From NCBI RefSeq assembly GCF_003182355.1, contig NZ_QGTW01000013.1, positions 1 to 64,000 of the forward strand: DNA of 64,000 nucleotides. Reading direction: 5' to 3'. This DNA is from Cytobacillus oceanisediminis (GTDB lineage: Bacteria; Bacillota; Bacilli; Bacillales; Cytobacillaceae). The notes below the pieces were generated by a model that saw only the letters and a list, made by a program, of their open reading frames with translations, searched no databases and was not told the origin of the DNA. Every line of letters starts with the position of its first letter. Position 1 is the first letter of the stretch. Below are positions 17,598 to 28,948 of this stretch, piece after piece. The position numbers were made by a program, and so were the translations under genes.

Positions 17598-18602
17598 CTA
17601 GTTATATTTAATGCGAGGATCTATTGCTGCATACAGCAAGTCCACCACTAAATTGATCATGACAAAGATAAAAGCGATAACAAGAATGCCTGATTGAATC
17701 ACAGGATAATCCCGGTAGTTAATGGCTTCATAAATATAACGGCCGATTCCAGGCCAGCTGAAAATCGTTTCCGTCAATATCGCTCCCCCGAGCAATAAGC
17801 CCATTTGCAGGCCGATAATCGTTAGAACCGGAATAATTGCATTTTTTAATGAATGTTTATAAACAACCCAGAACATTCTTAAGCCTTTTGCCCTTGCTGT
17901 TCTAATAAAATCGGATCTCATAACCTCAAGCATAGTCGAGCGTGTAATTCTCGCAATAATAGCCATAGGTATGGTGGCTAATGCAAATGCAGGCAAAATT
18001 AAATGCTTGACGACATCCCAGAATTGATCCATCCTCCCTTGCAAGAGGGTATCAATCATATAAATATGTGTAATGGCCGTAATCGGGTTTCTTACCTCTT
18101 CCCTGCCTGATGTAGGCAGCCAATCCAGCTTTATGGCAAACGCCCACTGCTCCATTAAACCCAGCCAGAAAATCGGCATGGATACGCCAATAAGCGCAAG
18201 CACCATGGCAACATAATCAAACCATGAGTTTTGGTACCAGGCACTGATAATTCCTGCATTTACCCCTATAAAAACTGCAATTAACATCGCTACAAATGTC
18301 AGCTCCATAGTGGCAGCTAAATATGGCCAAATTTCCTGGCTAATTTCAGATTTTGTTCTAATTGATTCTCCAAGATCACCAGTCAAAAGTCCGCCAAGAT
18401 ATGTAAAATATTGAAGGTACCACGGTTGATCCAGCCCCAGCTGCTTCGTTAATGCCTCCACAGCCTCTTTTGTTGCCAATTGTCCCAGAATAATCTGTGC
18501 CGGATCTCCCGGAATTGCCCGAATCATAAAAAAGACGATTAGGGAAAGCCCCAGTAATACCGGTAAAAGTGAAAAAATTCGTTTGATCGTATAGGACATC
18601 AT
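17598..18602 (-). CDS. dppB: Peptide ABC importer permease, DppB/OppB type
   Basis: 334 aa with about six membrane segments. Begins with the typical MMSYTIKRIFSLLPVLLGLS and contains PGDPA near residue 30, both hallmarks of DppB/OppB. The EAA cytosolic loop is IRTARAKGLRMFWVVYKHSLKNA. Sixteen bases separate it from the dppC start, so the two are co-translated. It forms the membrane channel with DppC, energised by the DppD/DppF ATPases encoded at the head of the operon. Confidence 0.92.
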   Translation of the reverse strand: MMSYTIKRIFSLLPVLLGLSLIVFFMIRAIPGDPAQIILGQLATKEAVEALTKQLGLDQPWYLQYFTYLGGLLTGDLGESIRTKSEISQEIWPYLAATMELTFVAMLIAVFIGVNAGIISAWYQNSWFDYVAMVLALIGVSMPIFWLGLMEQWAFAIKLDWLPTSGREEVRNPITAITHIYMIDTLLQGRMDQFWDVVKHLILPAFALATIPMAIIARITRSTMLEVMRSDFIRTARAKGLRMFWVVYKHSLKNAIIPVLTIIGLQMGLLLGGAILTETIFSWPGIGRYIYEAINYRDYPVIQSGILVIAFIFVMINLVVDLLYAAIDPRIKYN

Positions 18603-18759
18603 TTACATTTTCACCTCTCTTGAAGGTTGGTACAATATTTTGGAATAGAAAAGGGAGATACAAAACTGTACTCCCCTTTCCTGGATTATAAGAAGTATGA
18701 CTCTCTTGCAATTTTTTCATTGTCTTAGCTGAGAGTCCGCATACTCTCAGCCTATTATC

Positions 18760-20367
18760 TTATTTAAATTCAACAGTTGATAATAAATCAGAACCTGTTG
18801 GGTGCGGCTTGAATCCTGTTATATCTGCTTTTCCCGCAAGGATTGGTCTTGAGTGGACAAGCGGAATCCAAGGAGCATCTTCTTTAATGATAAGCTGAGC
18901 CTGTTTGTATAGTTCTTCACGCTCTGCCTGGTCTGCACTTGCTTGTGCTTTCACCAATAAGTCATGCACTTCAGGGTTTTTGTAGTAAGAGTAGTTATTG
19001 GATCCAATGCTGTCCTGGTCAAGAAGTACGTATAAGAAGTTATCCGCATCTCCGTTGTCGCCTGTCCAGCCAAGCAGGAATGTATCTGCTTCACCATTCT
19101 TTGCTTTATCCAGGTAAGTACCCCACTCATAGGAAACAATTTTAGCTTTTACGCCGATCGCATCAAAGTTGGCTTGAAGAGCTTCTGCTACCTTTTGTCC
19201 ATCTGGCATGTATGGTCTTGGAACAGGCATAGCCCATAGTTCCATTTCAAATCCGTCTTCATATCCCGCTTCTTTTAATAGTTCTTTCGCCTTTTCAGGG
19301 TTGTACTCATAATCTTGAACATCATCGTTATATCCTGCTACGACCGGAGGCATTGGGTTCTTCGCAGGTTCAGCTGCGCCTGCATAGAATGCATCGATTA
19401 ATGCCTGCTTATCAACTGCATAGTTCAGTGCCTGACGTACCAGCTTTTCTTTCAATGGTCCGCGAGTGCTTGTTAATCCAAGATAAGCAACGTTTAGAGT
19501 TGGACGCTCAAAAACCTGTAAATCCGGATTTCCTTCAATTTGTCCTACATCACTGAAGTTAACGCCATCAATCAGATCAACCTCGCCTGTTGCCAATGCA
19601 TTCAAACGTGCAGAGTTTTCAGGGATAACTCGGAAGATTACTTGATCTAACTTAGGTAAGCCTTCTTGCCAGTAATCTTCATTTTTCACAAGAGTAATAC
19701 GGTCATTGGGCTTCAATTCCTGGAATTTGAATGGACCAGTTCCTACAGGATTTTGAAGGAACTTATCACCGTGCTTTTCAACAGCAGCCGGGCTTGCAAT
19801 TCCGAATGGAGACATAGCCAGGTTTTTTAGGAATGGAGCAATCGGCTTGTTTAAAATGAACTCTACTGTATAATCGTCAACTGCTTTAACTTCAGAGATC
19901 TTGTCTCCAAATTGAGAGTTGTAATAGTAGAATTGTTCAGCGCTTCCTGCTTTCCATCTTTCAAAGTTGAAGACAACCGCTTCAGCATTGAAATCTGTTC
20001 CATCATGGAATTTAACACCTTCACGAAGCTTTAATGTGTGCTTTAGGCCATCTTCGCTTGTTTCCCATTCAGTAGCAAGACCCGCTTCAATTTCTGTATC
20101 CTGCTCACCGAAGTTAATTAGTGTTTCATAGATATTTTTAGTTACTTTAAAAGATTCACCTTCTGTTGTAATAGCCGGGTCAAGTGAAGTGGAATCACCG
20201 CCGCGTCCAAAGACAAGCGTACCTCCTGAAGTTGTTTCTTCTGTATCTGTGCCTTTCTCATTATCCTCTTCTTCCTTCGTTCCGCTGCTTGAGCTGCTGC
20301 AGCCGGCAAGTGCCAGTGACAGAAGCATGGCTACAATAAGGAACCAAATACCATTGCGCTTTTTCAT
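18760..20367 (-). CDS. dppA: Peptide-binding lipoprotein of ABC importer (SBP family 5)
   Basis: 535 aa extracellular receptor that captures peptides and delivers them to DppBC. A signal peptide ends in lipobox LALAGC with acylated C23, then a Ser/Thr/Glu-rich linker. The SBP_bac_5 domain starts about residue 45; VGTGPFKFQELKPNDRI and VRQALNYAVDK are family-typical. Start ATG at 20367 has AAGGGGGAAA upstream; a longer open frame extends 43 codons further but lacks a signal peptide and overlaps dppF. The receptor follows the two ATPases, an order unlike B. subtilis dpp. A ~160-bp gap to dppB lets more receptor be made. Confidence 0.93.
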   Translation of the reverse strand: MKKRNGIWFLIVAMLLSLALAGCSSSSSGTKEEEDNEKGTDTEETTSGGTLVFGRGGDSTSLDPAITTEGESFKVTKNIYETLINFGEQDTEIEAGLATEWETSEDGLKHTLKLREGVKFHDGTDFNAEAVVFNFERWKAGSAEQFYYYNSQFGDKISEVKAVDDYTVEFILNKPIAPFLKNLAMSPFGIASPAAVEKHGDKFLQNPVGTGPFKFQELKPNDRITLVKNEDYWQEGLPKLDQVIFRVIPENSARLNALATGEVDLIDGVNFSDVGQIEGNPDLQVFERPTLNVAYLGLTSTRGPLKEKLVRQALNYAVDKQALIDAFYAGAAEPAKNPMPPVVAGYNDDVQDYEYNPEKAKELLKEAGYEDGFEMELWAMPVPRPYMPDGQKVAEALQANFDAIGVKAKIVSYEWGTYLDKAKNGEADTFLLGWTGDNGDADNFLYVLLDQDSIGSNNYSYYKNPEVHDLLVKAQASADQAEREELYKQAQLIIKEDAPWIPLVHSRPILAGKADITGFKPHPTGSDLLSTVEFK

Positions 20368-20449
20368 TGTTTTCCCCCTTTTTTCTTTTGCCTGTTTTAC
20401 AGGCGTCTTTACATATTTATCATCCATGCAGTGCTGCCATTTTGCCAGC

Positions 20450-21424
20450 TCATCGAGAACTGTACAAATGGCAGGCTGCAAAGTGACCAGGTTCAATTTC
20501 CTCTAATTGAGGTCTGTCTGTTTTACAAATATCCATGCATTCTTTGCATCTTGTGTGGAACGCGCATCCAGCTGGAGGATTCTGCGGGCTTGGAATATCC
20601 CCGGTTAAAAGCTCCCTGTCTTTCTTTAAAGCCGGATCAGGAATTGGAACTGCACCAAGCAAAGCTCGCGTATACGGATGCAGCGGCTTGTCATAAAGCT
20701 GGTCAGCTGTTGTGATTTCTACCAGCCTTCCAAGATACATAACTCCAACTCTATCACTAATATGTTTAACCACCCCAAGATCATGGGCAATGAATATATA
20801 TGTAAGCTGAAATTCCTTTTGCAAATCCTCAAGCAGGTTTAATACCTGTGATTGAATCGATACATCGAGAGCTGAAACTGGTTCATCTGCAATGATCAGC
20901 TTCGGCTTTGTCATAAGTGCTCGTGCAATTCCGATTCTCTGCCTCTGGCCGCCGCTGAATTGGTGTGGATAGCGCTTTGCATGGTAGCTGCTGAGGCCGA
21001 CAACCTCCAGCATCTCCCTTACCCTTCGCTTTCGCTCCTCTTTATCGCCAATGCCATGGACGATAAGTGGCTCCTCCAATATCTGTTCAACAGTATGGCG
21101 TGGATTCAGGGAAGCAAATGGATCCTGGAACACCATCTGCATTTCCTTTCTCATTTTGCGCATTTCACCGGAGCTTAAGCTTGTTAGATCTTTTCCTTCG
21201 AAAACCACTTTTCCTTCAGTTGGTTCAATCAGTCGCATTAGCATTCTTCCTGTAGTGGATTTACCGCATCCAGATTCTCCGACTAGACCAAGTGTTTCCC
21301 CTTTATTGACAAAGAAACTGATGTCGTCAACTGCTTTAACATCACCTGTTTTTCTGCCAAAAAGTCCGCCAGTCACCGGAAAGTACTTTTTTAATTGATT
21401 AACTTCCAACAGCACTTCGGTCAT
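20450..21424 (-). CDS. dppF: Peptide ABC importer ATPase, DppF/OppF type
   Basis: 324 aa. Walker [10 protein letters not shown] at residues 49–57, signature FSGGQRQR, Walker B LIIADEPVSALD, H-loop IAHDLG, and a C-terminal oligopeptide-transporter domain with a cysteine-rich segment CAFHTRCKECMDIC that may hold an Fe-S cluster or zinc, as in OppD/F. Start ATG has GGGGGTG 6 nt upstream. It overlaps the dppD 3' end by 26 bp, indicating translational coupling. Confidence 0.92.
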   Translation of the reverse strand: MTEVLLEVNQLKKYFPVTGGLFGRKTGDVKAVDDISFFVNKGETLGLVGESGCGKSTTGRMLMRLIEPTEGKVVFEGKDLTSLSSGEMRKMRKEMQMVFQDPFASLNPRHTVEQILEEPLIVHGIGDKEERKRRVREMLEVVGLSSYHAKRYPHQFSGGQRQRIGIARALMTKPKLIIADEPVSALDVSIQSQVLNLLEDLQKEFQLTYIFIAHDLGVVKHISDRVGVMYLGRLVEITTADQLYDKPLHPYTRALLGAVPIPDPALKKDRELLTGDIPSPQNPPAGCAFHTRCKECMDICKTDRPQLEEIEPGHFAACHLYSSR

Positions 21425-22415
21425 TCACTACACCCCCTGTCTCGTGCAGAAAACAGCGTACAGTATGCTGTTCTGCTTCTTCAACATTGTAAAGCGAAGG
21501 ACTTTCAGCCATGCAGCGGTCATGGACAAACTCGCAGCGTGCTGCAAATCGGCAGCCTGTCTTGATTGACCCCGGCTTTGGCACATTTCCCGGGATAGAA
21601 TAAAGACGTTCTTTCTTTTCCCGGACATCCGGTACAGATTGAAGCAGCCCCTGCGTATAAGGATGCTTCGGATTCTTAAAAATCTCTTCTACCGGCGCTT
21701 CTTCGACAATTTTTCCTGCATACATCACGATGACCCGCTCGCAGACTTCAGCGACCACGCCTAAATCATGGGTGATCATAATAATTGCTGTATCCAATTT
21801 CTCGTTAAGATCCTTCATCAGGGAAAGGATTTGAGCCTGTATTGTCACGTCTAAAGCGGTTGTCGGCTCATCGGCAATCAGGAGTCTCGGATGGCAAGAC
21901 AACGCCATGGCAATCATAACTCTCTGCCTCATCCCTCCGGATAGCTGATGAGGATATTCCTTCATAATTTGCTCTGCTCTCGGCAGTCCGACTAGCTTCA
22001 GCATTTCAACTGCCTGCTGGGCCGCAGCCTTCTTGTTTACTTTTTTATGTATTTTGATGCCTTCTACCAGCTGGTCGCCAATCGTGAATAAAGGATTCAA
22101 TGAAGTCATCGGCTCCTGAAAAATCATCGCCACTTCATTGCCTCTTATTTCACGCATTCTTTTTTCTGAAGCGTTCACCAGATTTTCGCCGTCCAAAAGA
22201 ATTTCTCCTCCAACAATTTTTCCTGGCGGCTGTGGAATAAGCTTCATTATGGATAGGGAAGTAACACTCTTGCCGCAGCCGGATTCCCCGACTATTCCAA
22301 GGACCTCTCCCTTATTAACGGAGAAACTTATATCATCCACGGCCGGTACTTCACCATCCGAAGAGAAAAAGGAAGTCCTTAGCTGCTTTACATCTAAAAC
22401 TGGAGCTTGAGTCAC
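21399..22415 (-). CDS. dppD: Peptide ABC importer ATPase, DppD/OppD type
   Basis: 338 aa, first gene of the operon. Walker [10 protein letters not shown] at residues 43–51 (the final T/S replaced by V after the S), signature [12 protein letters not shown], Walker [14 protein letters not shown]-loop ITHDLG. C-terminal cysteines in [16 protein letters not shown] match OppD-type proteins. The start is GTG at 22413–22415 with AAAGGAG 7 nt upstream. Functions as a heterodimer with DppF. Confidence 0.92.
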   Translation of the reverse strand: MTQAPVLDVKQLRTSFFSSDGEVPAVDDISFSVNKGEVLGIVGESGCGKSVTSLSIMKLIPQPPGKIVGGEILLDGENLVNASEKRMREIRGNEVAMIFQEPMTSLNPLFTIGDQLVEGIKIHKKVNKKAAAQQAVEMLKLVGLPRAEQIMKEYPHQLSGGMRQRVMIAMALSCHPRLLIADEPTTALDVTIQAQILSLMKDLNEKLDTAIIMITHDLGVVAEVCERVIVMYAGKIVEEAPVEEIFKNPKHPYTQGLLQSVPDVREKKERLYSIPGNVPKPGSIKTGCRFAARCEFVHDRCMAESPSLYNVEEAEQHTVRCFLHETGGVVNDRSAVGS

Positions 22416-22711
22416 ACGGATACTCCTTTCTTAATCATCCTTTTCTATGAATTAGGACATTTTTAACAATTTTGGAACTTAGGTCACTATCTTTTTCTCA
22501 TTCTATAAAAAAAGATAGTTTAAGTCTACTCATTTTTCTAAATTATTTAAATATAGTAAACATTATATATTTTTCGACATAATTCTGTGTCATTCTACCT
22601 ATGAAAATTAATAGTTTTCTAATAATATGTATGAAAAGGATGTATATTAATGACTGATTTTTTTCACTTAAATATTGTTACACTATAGCAATTTAACGCG
22701 ATACCATAAAA
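22416..22711 (-). promoter_or_regulatory. Upstream region of the peptide importer operon
   Basis: AT-rich gap of ~300 bp with no credible gene. It must contain the promoter of dppD. The minus strand shows TATAGAAT and TATAATG stretches as possible -10 elements, but no pairing with a good -35 stands out. AATTTAGAAAAAT resembles half of a CodY box, too degenerate to call. Confidence 0.3.
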
Positions 22712-22752
22712 AAGCAAAAGAAAGCCGACCCTTCTTAGAGCCGGCTTTTAGT
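22712..22752 (-). terminator. ygaD terminator
   Basis: Minus strand: AAAGCCGGCTC pairs imperfectly with GGGTCGGCTTT around AAGAA, followed by CTTTTGCTTTTTT. Confidence 0.75.
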
Positions 22753-22753
22753 C

Positions 22754-24502
22754 CTAATGTTCAAGCTGCTGAACTTGAAATAGCTTATAATAATTTCCTT
22801 GTTTTTTCATTAATTCGTCATGGCTTCCTGCTTCAGAAATTTCTCCATGTTCTATTAGGATAATTCGATCAGCATGGGTAATCGTGGAAAGACGATGTGC
22901 CACGATAAACGTCGTGCGATCCTTTGCCAATTTTTCCAAGGCTTCCTGTATCAGATGTTCACTCTCAAGGTCCAAAGCAGAAGTTGCTTCATCCAAAACA
23001 AGGATGGGCGGATTCTTCAAAAAGATTCTTGCAATGGCAATGCGCTGTTTCTGCCCTCCTGAAAGTTTGACACCTCGTTCACCGACCTTTGTTTCATACC
23101 CATCATGCAAGTTCATAATAAATTCATGTGCGTTGGCAGCCTTGGCAGCTTCGATCACTTCTTCATCTGTTGCTTCCGGCTTCCCCAGAAGGATATTTGT
23201 TTTTACTGATTCACTAAACAAAATATTATCCTGGAGCACCATGCCGATTTTATCGCGCAGACTGCGGACTTTAAAGGAACGGATATCGGTCCCATCAAGC
23301 AGGACTCTTCCTTCGGTTACATCATAAAAGCGCGGGATCAGGCCCACCAATGAAGACTTTCCGCCGCCGCTCATCCCTACTAGCGCAACCGTTTCCCCTT
23401 CTTTCACATCTAGGGATATATCCTTTAATACAGAAGCTTCATTCTCATTGTATGAGAAGCTTACTTTTTCAAACTGGATATGGCCCTTCACATCCCGGCA
23501 CTCTATTGCATCAGGTGAGTCATCTATATCGTATTCCTCATCAATCAATTCGAAAACCCGGTCCATGGAGGCAATCGATTGGGTTAAGGTTGTCGAAGAA
23601 TTAACAAGCCTTCTGAGCGGGCTATACAATCTGTCTATATAGGCAATAAAGGCCATCATCACACCGAGTGAGATATCGCCCTGGATCACCTGATAGCCTG
23701 AATAGCCAATGACAAGAAGCGGTGAAATATCTGTAATCGTATTAACCACAGCAAACGCCTTTGCATTCCATTTTGTATGGTCAATTGCCTTCGTCAGAAA
23801 GTTTTTATTTTGCGCATCAAATTGGGTTTGTTCATAATCTTCAATGGCAAAGCTTTTCACTACAGCCATCCCCTGGACCCGTTCATGCAAATATCCCTGA
23901 ACTTCCGCTAGAGCCTGTGAGCGGGCTCTCGTCAGCTTTCTGAGATTCCCGAAAAAGTATTTAACCGAAAAAGCATAGAACGGAAATAAAAGCAGCGACA
24001 CAATTGTCAAGGTAACATCCATATTCAGCATGATCACAACAGCAATCAAAATGGTCGCAACATCAAGCCACAGATTCATTAATCCAGTTACAACAAAGGT
24101 TTTGGTCTGCTCCACATCATTAATAACCCTTGAGATAACTTCCCCAGTCCGGTTATTTGCGTAAAACCTAAAGCTTAGCTTTTGAATATGGGTATATAGC
24201 TTATCACGAATATCAAATAAAATTTTGCTTGCCACCCACTGGGCAAAATATTGCCGGTAATACTCAATCGGCGGACGTGCAATGACAAACACCGCGATCA
24301 TGATGCCCATAACGATTAAGAGTGTGTTAGTTTTATCACTCTGGCTTAATGCCTCATTGCCGATAATATCATCAATAACATATTTGATCAGAAGCGGAAT
24401 CAATAGCGGAATGGCAAACTTGATAATGCCAATTATGATTGTTCCGATAATCTGAAGGCGATACGGCTTTACAAAATTTAAATATCTTTTTATACTATCC
24501 AA
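22754..24502 (-). CDS. ygaD: YgaD-like ABC exporter (half-transporter)
   Basis: 582 aa type IV ABC exporter half, with six membrane helices in the N-terminal ~320 residues fused to an ATPase domain. Walker [10 protein letters not shown], signature KLSGGQKQR, Walker [13 protein letters not shown] and H-loop VAHRLS are all intact, so a homodimer would have two working sites. The start is TTG at 24502 with AGGGGGAG 8 nt upstream. It is an orthologue of B. subtilis YgaD by sequence and by its neighbour ygaC. It is a multidrug/lipid-type exporter; substrate unknown. Confidence 0.92.
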   Translation of the reverse strand: MDSIKRYLNFVKPYRLQIIGTIIIGIIKFAIPLLIPLLIKYVIDDIIGNEALSQSDKTNTLLIVMGIMIAVFVIARPPIEYYRQYFAQWVASKILFDIRDKLYTHIQKLSFRFYANNRTGEVISRVINDVEQTKTFVVTGLMNLWLDVATILIAVVIMLNMDVTLTIVSLLLFPFYAFSVKYFFGNLRKLTRARSQALAEVQGYLHERVQGMAVVKSFAIEDYEQTQFDAQNKNFLTKAIDHTKWNAKAFAVVNTITDISPLLVIGYSGYQVIQGDISLGVMMAFIAYIDRLYSPLRRLVNSSTTLTQSIASMDRVFELIDEEYDIDDSPDAIECRDVKGHIQFEKVSFSYNENEASVLKDISLDVKEGETVALVGMSGGGKSSLVGLIPRFYDVTEGRVLLDGTDIRSFKVRSLRDKIGMVLQDNILFSESVKTNILLGKPEATDEEVIEAAKAANAHEFIMNLHDGYETKVGERGVKLSGGQKQRIAIARIFLKNPPILVLDEATSALDLESEHLIQEALEKLAKDRTTFIVAHRLSTITHADRIILIEHGEISEAGSHDELMKKQGNYYKLFQVQQLEH

Positions 24503-24712
24503 CCGGCTCGCTCCCCCTCTCCATCTAATACAGCTCTATATTTCTTTGATATATCCTTTTTTTTGTTGATGAATGGATTAACTTGGTTATTGCCGGTACA
24601 TGCTTCCCGGTAAAAGTAAGAACCTGCTGATTAAAAGGCTGTTTTCTCCTCACAAGGACAGTTATTTTCTTAAAATTACCCCTAATCTCAGCAAACATGC
24701 AAAAATAAGGCC

Positions 24713-24747
24713 AAAAATAAAAACCTGCTGACTCTAGGTCCAACAGG
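24713..24747 (-). terminator. ygaC terminator
   Basis: Minus strand: CCTGTTGGAC/GTCAGCAGG stem with a CTAGA loop, followed by TTTTTATTTTTGG, just after the ygaC stop. Confidence 0.7.
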
Positions 24748-24775
24748 CGTTATTTTGGCACTTTCACCAGTTTTT

Positions 24776-25306
24776 TTAGCGTCTGTAAGTTAAGTATCGT
24801 TCATACCATATATCAATAAAGTCCGGTGCAAAAGGGCCCTTTCGCTGGCGGATCCAATGGATGAGATTGTCCACATTGGATTTTAGGATGCTGTCAATTA
24901 CATCGGGATAATTCATTTCCTGACGGTGCCGTTCATACTCATCTTCATCCAATAGATTAAACGTCATATCTGGAAATACTTTAATATCCAGATCATAGTC
25001 AATATACTTTAACGCTTCTCCGTCAAAAATAAATGGAGAGCTAATGTTGCAGTAGTAATAGACTCCGTCCTCCCGAATCATTCCAATCACATTAAACCAG
25101 TGCTGGGAATGAAAATAACAAATGGCCGGCTCTCTTGTAACCCATGTTCTTCCGTCAGATTCTGTTACAATCGTCCGGTCATTACCGCCAATCACTAAAT
25201 TTTGTGTCCCTTTTAATACGGTTGTTTCCTCCCAGACGCGGTGGATATGCCCATTATGTTTATAGCTGTGAATTTGCATTGGTTCGCCTTCTATGGGTAC
25301 CGCCAT
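24776..25306 (-). CDS. ygaC: Nucleoside tri-/diphosphate phosphatase (Ntdp, YgaC)
   Basis: 176 aa DUF402 protein. The family hydrolyses nucleoside tri- and diphosphates. Characteristic motifs seen are [36 protein letters not shown] and [13 protein letters not shown], the last containing the acidic metal-binding residues. ATG 25306 has AGGGGAAA upstream and gives the family's usual length; a 27-codon extension would lack homology. Gene order ygaB–ygaC–ygaD matches B. subtilis. Confidence 0.93.
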   Translation of the reverse strand: MAVPIEGEPMQIHSYKHNGHIHRVWEETTVLKGTQNLVIGGNDRTIVTESDGRTWVTREPAICYFHSQHWFNVIGMIREDGVYYYCNISSPFIFDGEALKYIDYDLDIKVFPDMTFNLLDEDEYERHRQEMNYPDVIDSILKSNVDNLIHWIRQRKGPFAPDFIDIWYERYLTYRR

Positions 25307-25627
25307 TTTTTCCCCTACTTTCCTATTCCGGAAGCTTTGCAACCTGTAAAAAATTATCGGCGCCTTATTAAGCGCCCTCTCCTCCATGCCGAAGCCTTAC
25401 ACTTTGCAGCATGAGCTCAATATTATCATAGACAAAAGGCAACAAAGTACGATTCCTATTTTCTACTATTATAACGGTAAAAGGAAAATTTTAAAACAAA
25501 AGAGCCATTGAAATGTATCAACGGCTGCCAAAAAAGGATATAATATCTGATTTTAAACTTTTAAAAACATTTAATTGCTTATGATATTAAACCAATTTAG
25601 AACCAACAGAAATTAGAGATAACTCAT

Positions 25628-25879
25628 TTAAACGGTTACATTTACTTCCTGATAAGAGCGGATAACCTCTTCTGTCTGTTCCTCAAAAACACGGTGAATC
25701 TCTTTCAGCTCAGATTTCATCCTTGCAATTTCGTACTGGACACTTTCCAGTTCCGTTTCCTGCTGGATAGCTTTAAGTTCTTCCTCAATCTCCTGGCAGC
25801 GTTCCAATTCACTTTGCAGATAAAGAAGCTTTTCCATCGTTTTCATTTGCTCTGACACCAAACTGTTAAAGTTTTTCAT
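25628..25879 (-). CDS. ygaB: YgaB-like coiled-coil protein
   Basis: 83 aa, almost entirely charged heptad-like helix (KTMEKLLYLQSELERCQEIEEELKAIQ) with no membrane segment or known catalytic motif. It matches YgaB by position between ygaC and sspE. Start ATG follows GGACGGTGAAACGATC, a weak ribosome site. About 240 bp of AT-rich DNA without features separates it from ygaC. Function unknown. Confidence 0.8.
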   Translation of the reverse strand: MKNFNSLVSEQMKTMEKLLYLQSELERCQEIEEELKAIQQETELESVQYEIARMKSELKEIHRVFEEQTEEVIRSYQEVNVTV

Positions 25880-26056
25880 GATCGTTTCACCGTCCCATTT
25901 ATTTTTCCTAGTATGTATTATTCGATGCCCCTTCTTCCAACCCTTTGACTACTTATGTTGACTTTATGGAAGTTTTGTCGATTCCTATTTTTCTTTATCA
26001 ATTCCAATATAAGTTGTTTCCTTCTTAAGAGGAAAATAAAACTATTTCCACAATTT

Positions 26057-26247
26057 GTTTGTTAATTTGCTCCAGCGCCCGCTTTCTGCGGGCGGTCCTG
26101 GCGCCTGCACGCCTGCTTGGTCTCGCTCTCCCGCTGACATTGAATCTGTATCCTTGAATAATCACCGCACGAAGGAAATGCGAACCCATTTTTAAGGACT
26201 CGTGCCTTCGCTCCAATCAACATAGTCCCAAAATAAACAATGAGCTC
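26057..26247. repeat. Dispersed inverted-end repeat B, copy 2
   Basis: Contains GCTCCAGCGCCCGCTTTCTGCGGGC, GGTCTCGCTCTCCCGCTG and CTCGTGCCTTCGCTCCAATCAACA, all shared with copies at 41484 and 46134, and the segment CATTGAATCTGTATCCTTGAATAA shared with copy 4. Termini are more decayed than in copy 4. It fills most of the 445-bp gap between ygaB and the SASP gene. Confidence 0.7.
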
Positions 26248-26263
26248 TACCCCAGTCTTCACA

Positions 26264-26305
26264 AAAAAAGAAACCGCCCTTTCAGATTGAAGGACGGCTT
26301 CTTTT
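26264..26305 (-). terminator. SASP gene terminator
   Basis: Minus strand: GAAGCCGTCCTTC / GAAAGGGCGGTTTC imperfect stem followed by TTTTTTTG. Confidence 0.75.
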
Positions 26306-26324
26306 AAGTATACTGCTAATTTAA

Positions 26325-26525
26325 TTAGCGGCTTTGACGGCCAGCGTTTTGGCCTTTGCGAGCTTCAGCTTGCTGGTTTTGTTGTCTTACTTCAGCAGCG
26401 TTTGTTTCGCTGGCAAATTCAGTACCGAATTGGCCTTGTCCAGCTTGACCTGCAGATTGAGCGTTTTGTTGTCTCACTTCTTGAACGTTAGTTCCAGCTT
26501 GAGTTTGGTTTGGTTGTTTAGCCAT
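26325..26525 (-). CDS. sspE: Gamma-type small acid-soluble spore protein
   Basis: 66 aa, rich in Gln, Ala and Asn, of low complexity. It has two internal repeats, EVRQQNAQ and EVRQQNQQAEA, and a TEFASETN site typical of germination protease (GPR) cleavage in gamma-SASP. Stored in the forespore as an amino acid reserve and degraded at germination. ATG 26525 has GGAGGTGA 5–6 nt upstream. It sits between ygaB and fabL as in B. subtilis. A forespore sigma-G promoter is expected; I could not identify one with confidence. Confidence 0.93.
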   Translation of the reverse strand: MAKQPNQTQAGTNVQEVRQQNAQSAGQAGQGQFGTEFASETNAAEVRQQNQQAEARKGQNAGRQSR

Positions 26526-26613
26526 TATAATCACCTCCACGCTCATTAATTTAACCAGGCGGGGAGGAAACTATCCTACCTTTTTTAAAAACCAAAAATA
26601 TCCAAAATTTATT

Positions 26614-27366
<753 letters not shown>

Positions 27367-27540
27367 TCATTTCCTTTCTTTTATGTATTCCTTTGTCTAA
27401 TTTGTTTAAGGATTGCTATCCCGGGAATCTAAAAATAAATCCCCCTGTTTCGCTTACCATTTTAGCTTTTTCCATGTATATATGGCAATTCGGATTAAAA
27501 CACTATCAGTAATTATATCGAGATGAAAGGAAGATAGCAT

Positions 27541-27765
27541 ATGTATGTTGGCCGTGATATGACCGAGCTTTCCATGATGCCGAAAACTGATTGGAAGGAC
27601 GACGAACTTGCTTTTTATCATCATTCATTTCAGCAAATTATGCCCTATTTAAATTCTGAGGGACAAACCATCCATAGGGAAATAATTGAAGAAATCGAGA
27701 GTCGGGGCGGGTTAAAAAGACAGGAAGCCGATTATACCCATGGAACGCGTATAAGCTACGATTAA
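27541..27765 (+). CDS. yfhS: YfhS-like small protein
   Basis: 74 aa soluble acidic protein with no recognised domain. The C-terminal RIITHG-like end (DYTHGTRISYD) and its location between fabL and mutY, in opposite orientation, match B. subtilis YfhS, implicated in sporulation-related growth by genomic studies. Start ATG has AAAGGAAGA upstream. A strong terminator follows directly. Confidence 0.75.
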   Translation: MYVGRDMTELSMMPKTDWKDDELAFYHHSFQQIMPYLNSEGQTIHREIIEEIESRGGLKRQEADYTHGTRISYD

Positions 27766-27776
27766 GCGATATTCTT

Positions 27777-27804
27777 TAAAAAGGGGGATACCCCCCTTTT
27801 TTTT
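27777..27804. terminator. Bidirectional terminator, yfhS / mutY
   Basis: AAAAAGGGGG, short ATA loop, CCCCCCTTTTTTTT; T-tracts on both strands. Confidence 0.9.
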
Positions 27805-28903
27805 ATATTTCACTGTCCAAAAATTGCTTGAACATCTTCTGGTGGGAAACCGGAAAAGGGTATTCATTGATTTCATCAAGGGTTACCAACTTTAAATCGG
27901 CTTCTTCCTTTACAACCGAAATAATTTTCCCTTTGTAAACATTGATATTCCAGGTTAAATGGGAAAAAACATGCTCGATTTGGCCTGTCATCTCATCAAT
28001 TTCGATTTTTGCACCATATTCCGTGTGGAATGCATCCTTCATTTGTTCTTTTTCACTTACATAAGCGAGATTAATCTCTACCATCGGAAACTCCCACAGA
28101 TTTGCGAGGAGGCCTTTTTCCGGACGTTTATGAATGAGGATTCTTCCTTGATTATCTGCGAGAACTGCCGCTGCCAATTGCACATTCCGCTGCTTTTTTG
28201 TTTTCGTTTTTACAGGAAGCTCGTGCTGTTTTCCTTCATGAAAAGCGGTACAATGCTCCCGAACAGGACATAATAAGCAGGAAGGAGACGTCGGTGTACA
28301 GATTAAAGCCCCGAGCTCCATCAGCGCCTGATTAAAATGGGATGGATTTTCGTGGGAAATCAATTTTCGGACCGCAGCTTCAAAAACCTTTCTCGTTGAA
28401 GGCTTTGCAATATCGTCCCAGATGGAAAGTATCCGGGAAAGTACACGCATAACATTGCCATCAACTGCCGGTTCAGGAATACCGTAAGCAATGCTTAAAA
28501 TTGCTCCTGCTGTATATGGTCCCACTCCCTTTAATGAGGAAATTTCTTTGGGTGTATCCGGGACTTTTCCGCCATATTTTTGATGAACTTCCCGGACAGC
28601 TGCCTGCAAGTTTCTTGCCCGTGAATAATAGCCCAAACCTTCCCAGGCTTTTAACACCTTTTCTTCTTCTGCTTCAGATAGATCTTTTATCGTAGGAAAC
28701 TGCTCAATAAAACGATGAAAATAAGGAATGACTGTATCCACTCGGGTTTGCTGCAGCATGATTTCCGAAACCCAAACCTTATAGGGATCCTGGTCCTTTC
28801 TCCATGGGAGGTCCCTTTGTTCTGCTTGAAACCAGCATAACAGATCATCCTGAAAACCTTTTATATCAATTGAATCAATATTGTTTTTGCTTATTTCTTT
28901 CAA
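27803..28903 (-). CDS. mutY: A/G-specific adenine glycosylase
   Basis: 366 aa DNA repair enzyme that removes adenine mispaired with 8-oxoguanine. HhH-GPD fold with catalytic E47 (SEIMLQQT) and D148 (VDGNVMRV). The helix-hairpin-helix is [11 protein letters not shown] (~124–134). The [4Fe-4S] cluster cysteines C202, C209, C212, C218 have the C-x6-C-x2-C-x5-C spacing. The C-terminal ~120 residues are the NUDIX-like 8-oxoG recognition domain. The start is TTG at 28903 with AGGAGGAG 6 nt upstream. Confidence 0.96.
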   Translation of the reverse strand: MKEISKNNIDSIDIKGFQDDLLCWFQAEQRDLPWRKDQDPYKVWVSEIMLQQTRVDTVIPYFHRFIEQFPTIKDLSEAEEEKVLKAWEGLGYYSRARNLQAAVREVHQKYGGKVPDTPKEISSLKGVGPYTAGAILSIAYGIPEPAVDGNVMRVLSRILSIWDDIAKPSTRKVFEAAVRKLISHENPSHFNQALMELGALICTPTSPSCLLCPVREHCTAFHEGKQHELPVKTKTKKQRNVQLAAAVLADNQGRILIHKRPEKGLLANLWEFPMVEINLAYVSEKEQMKDAFHTEYGAKIEIDEMTGQIEHVFSHLTWNINVYKGKIISVVKEEADLKLVTLDEINEYPFPVSHQKMFKQFLDSEI

Positions 28904-28948
28904 TTTTTGCTCCTCCTGATGTTAAACAATCGGAAATATGGGAATATA

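Noticed and set aside
20368..20496. 43-codon N-terminal extension of dppA
   Set aside because: It would bury the lipoprotein signal peptide and overlap dppF; the ATG at 20367 has a good ribosome site and correct lipobox distance.
20189..20506. 105-codon open frame antisense to the dppA 5' end
   Set aside because: It is the complement of the signal peptide and Ser/Glu linker of dppA; no ribosome site.
22560..22600. CodY-box-like AT-rich stretch upstream of the peptide importer operon
   Set aside because: The best alignment has about five mismatches to AATTTTCWGAAAATT, too weak to call.
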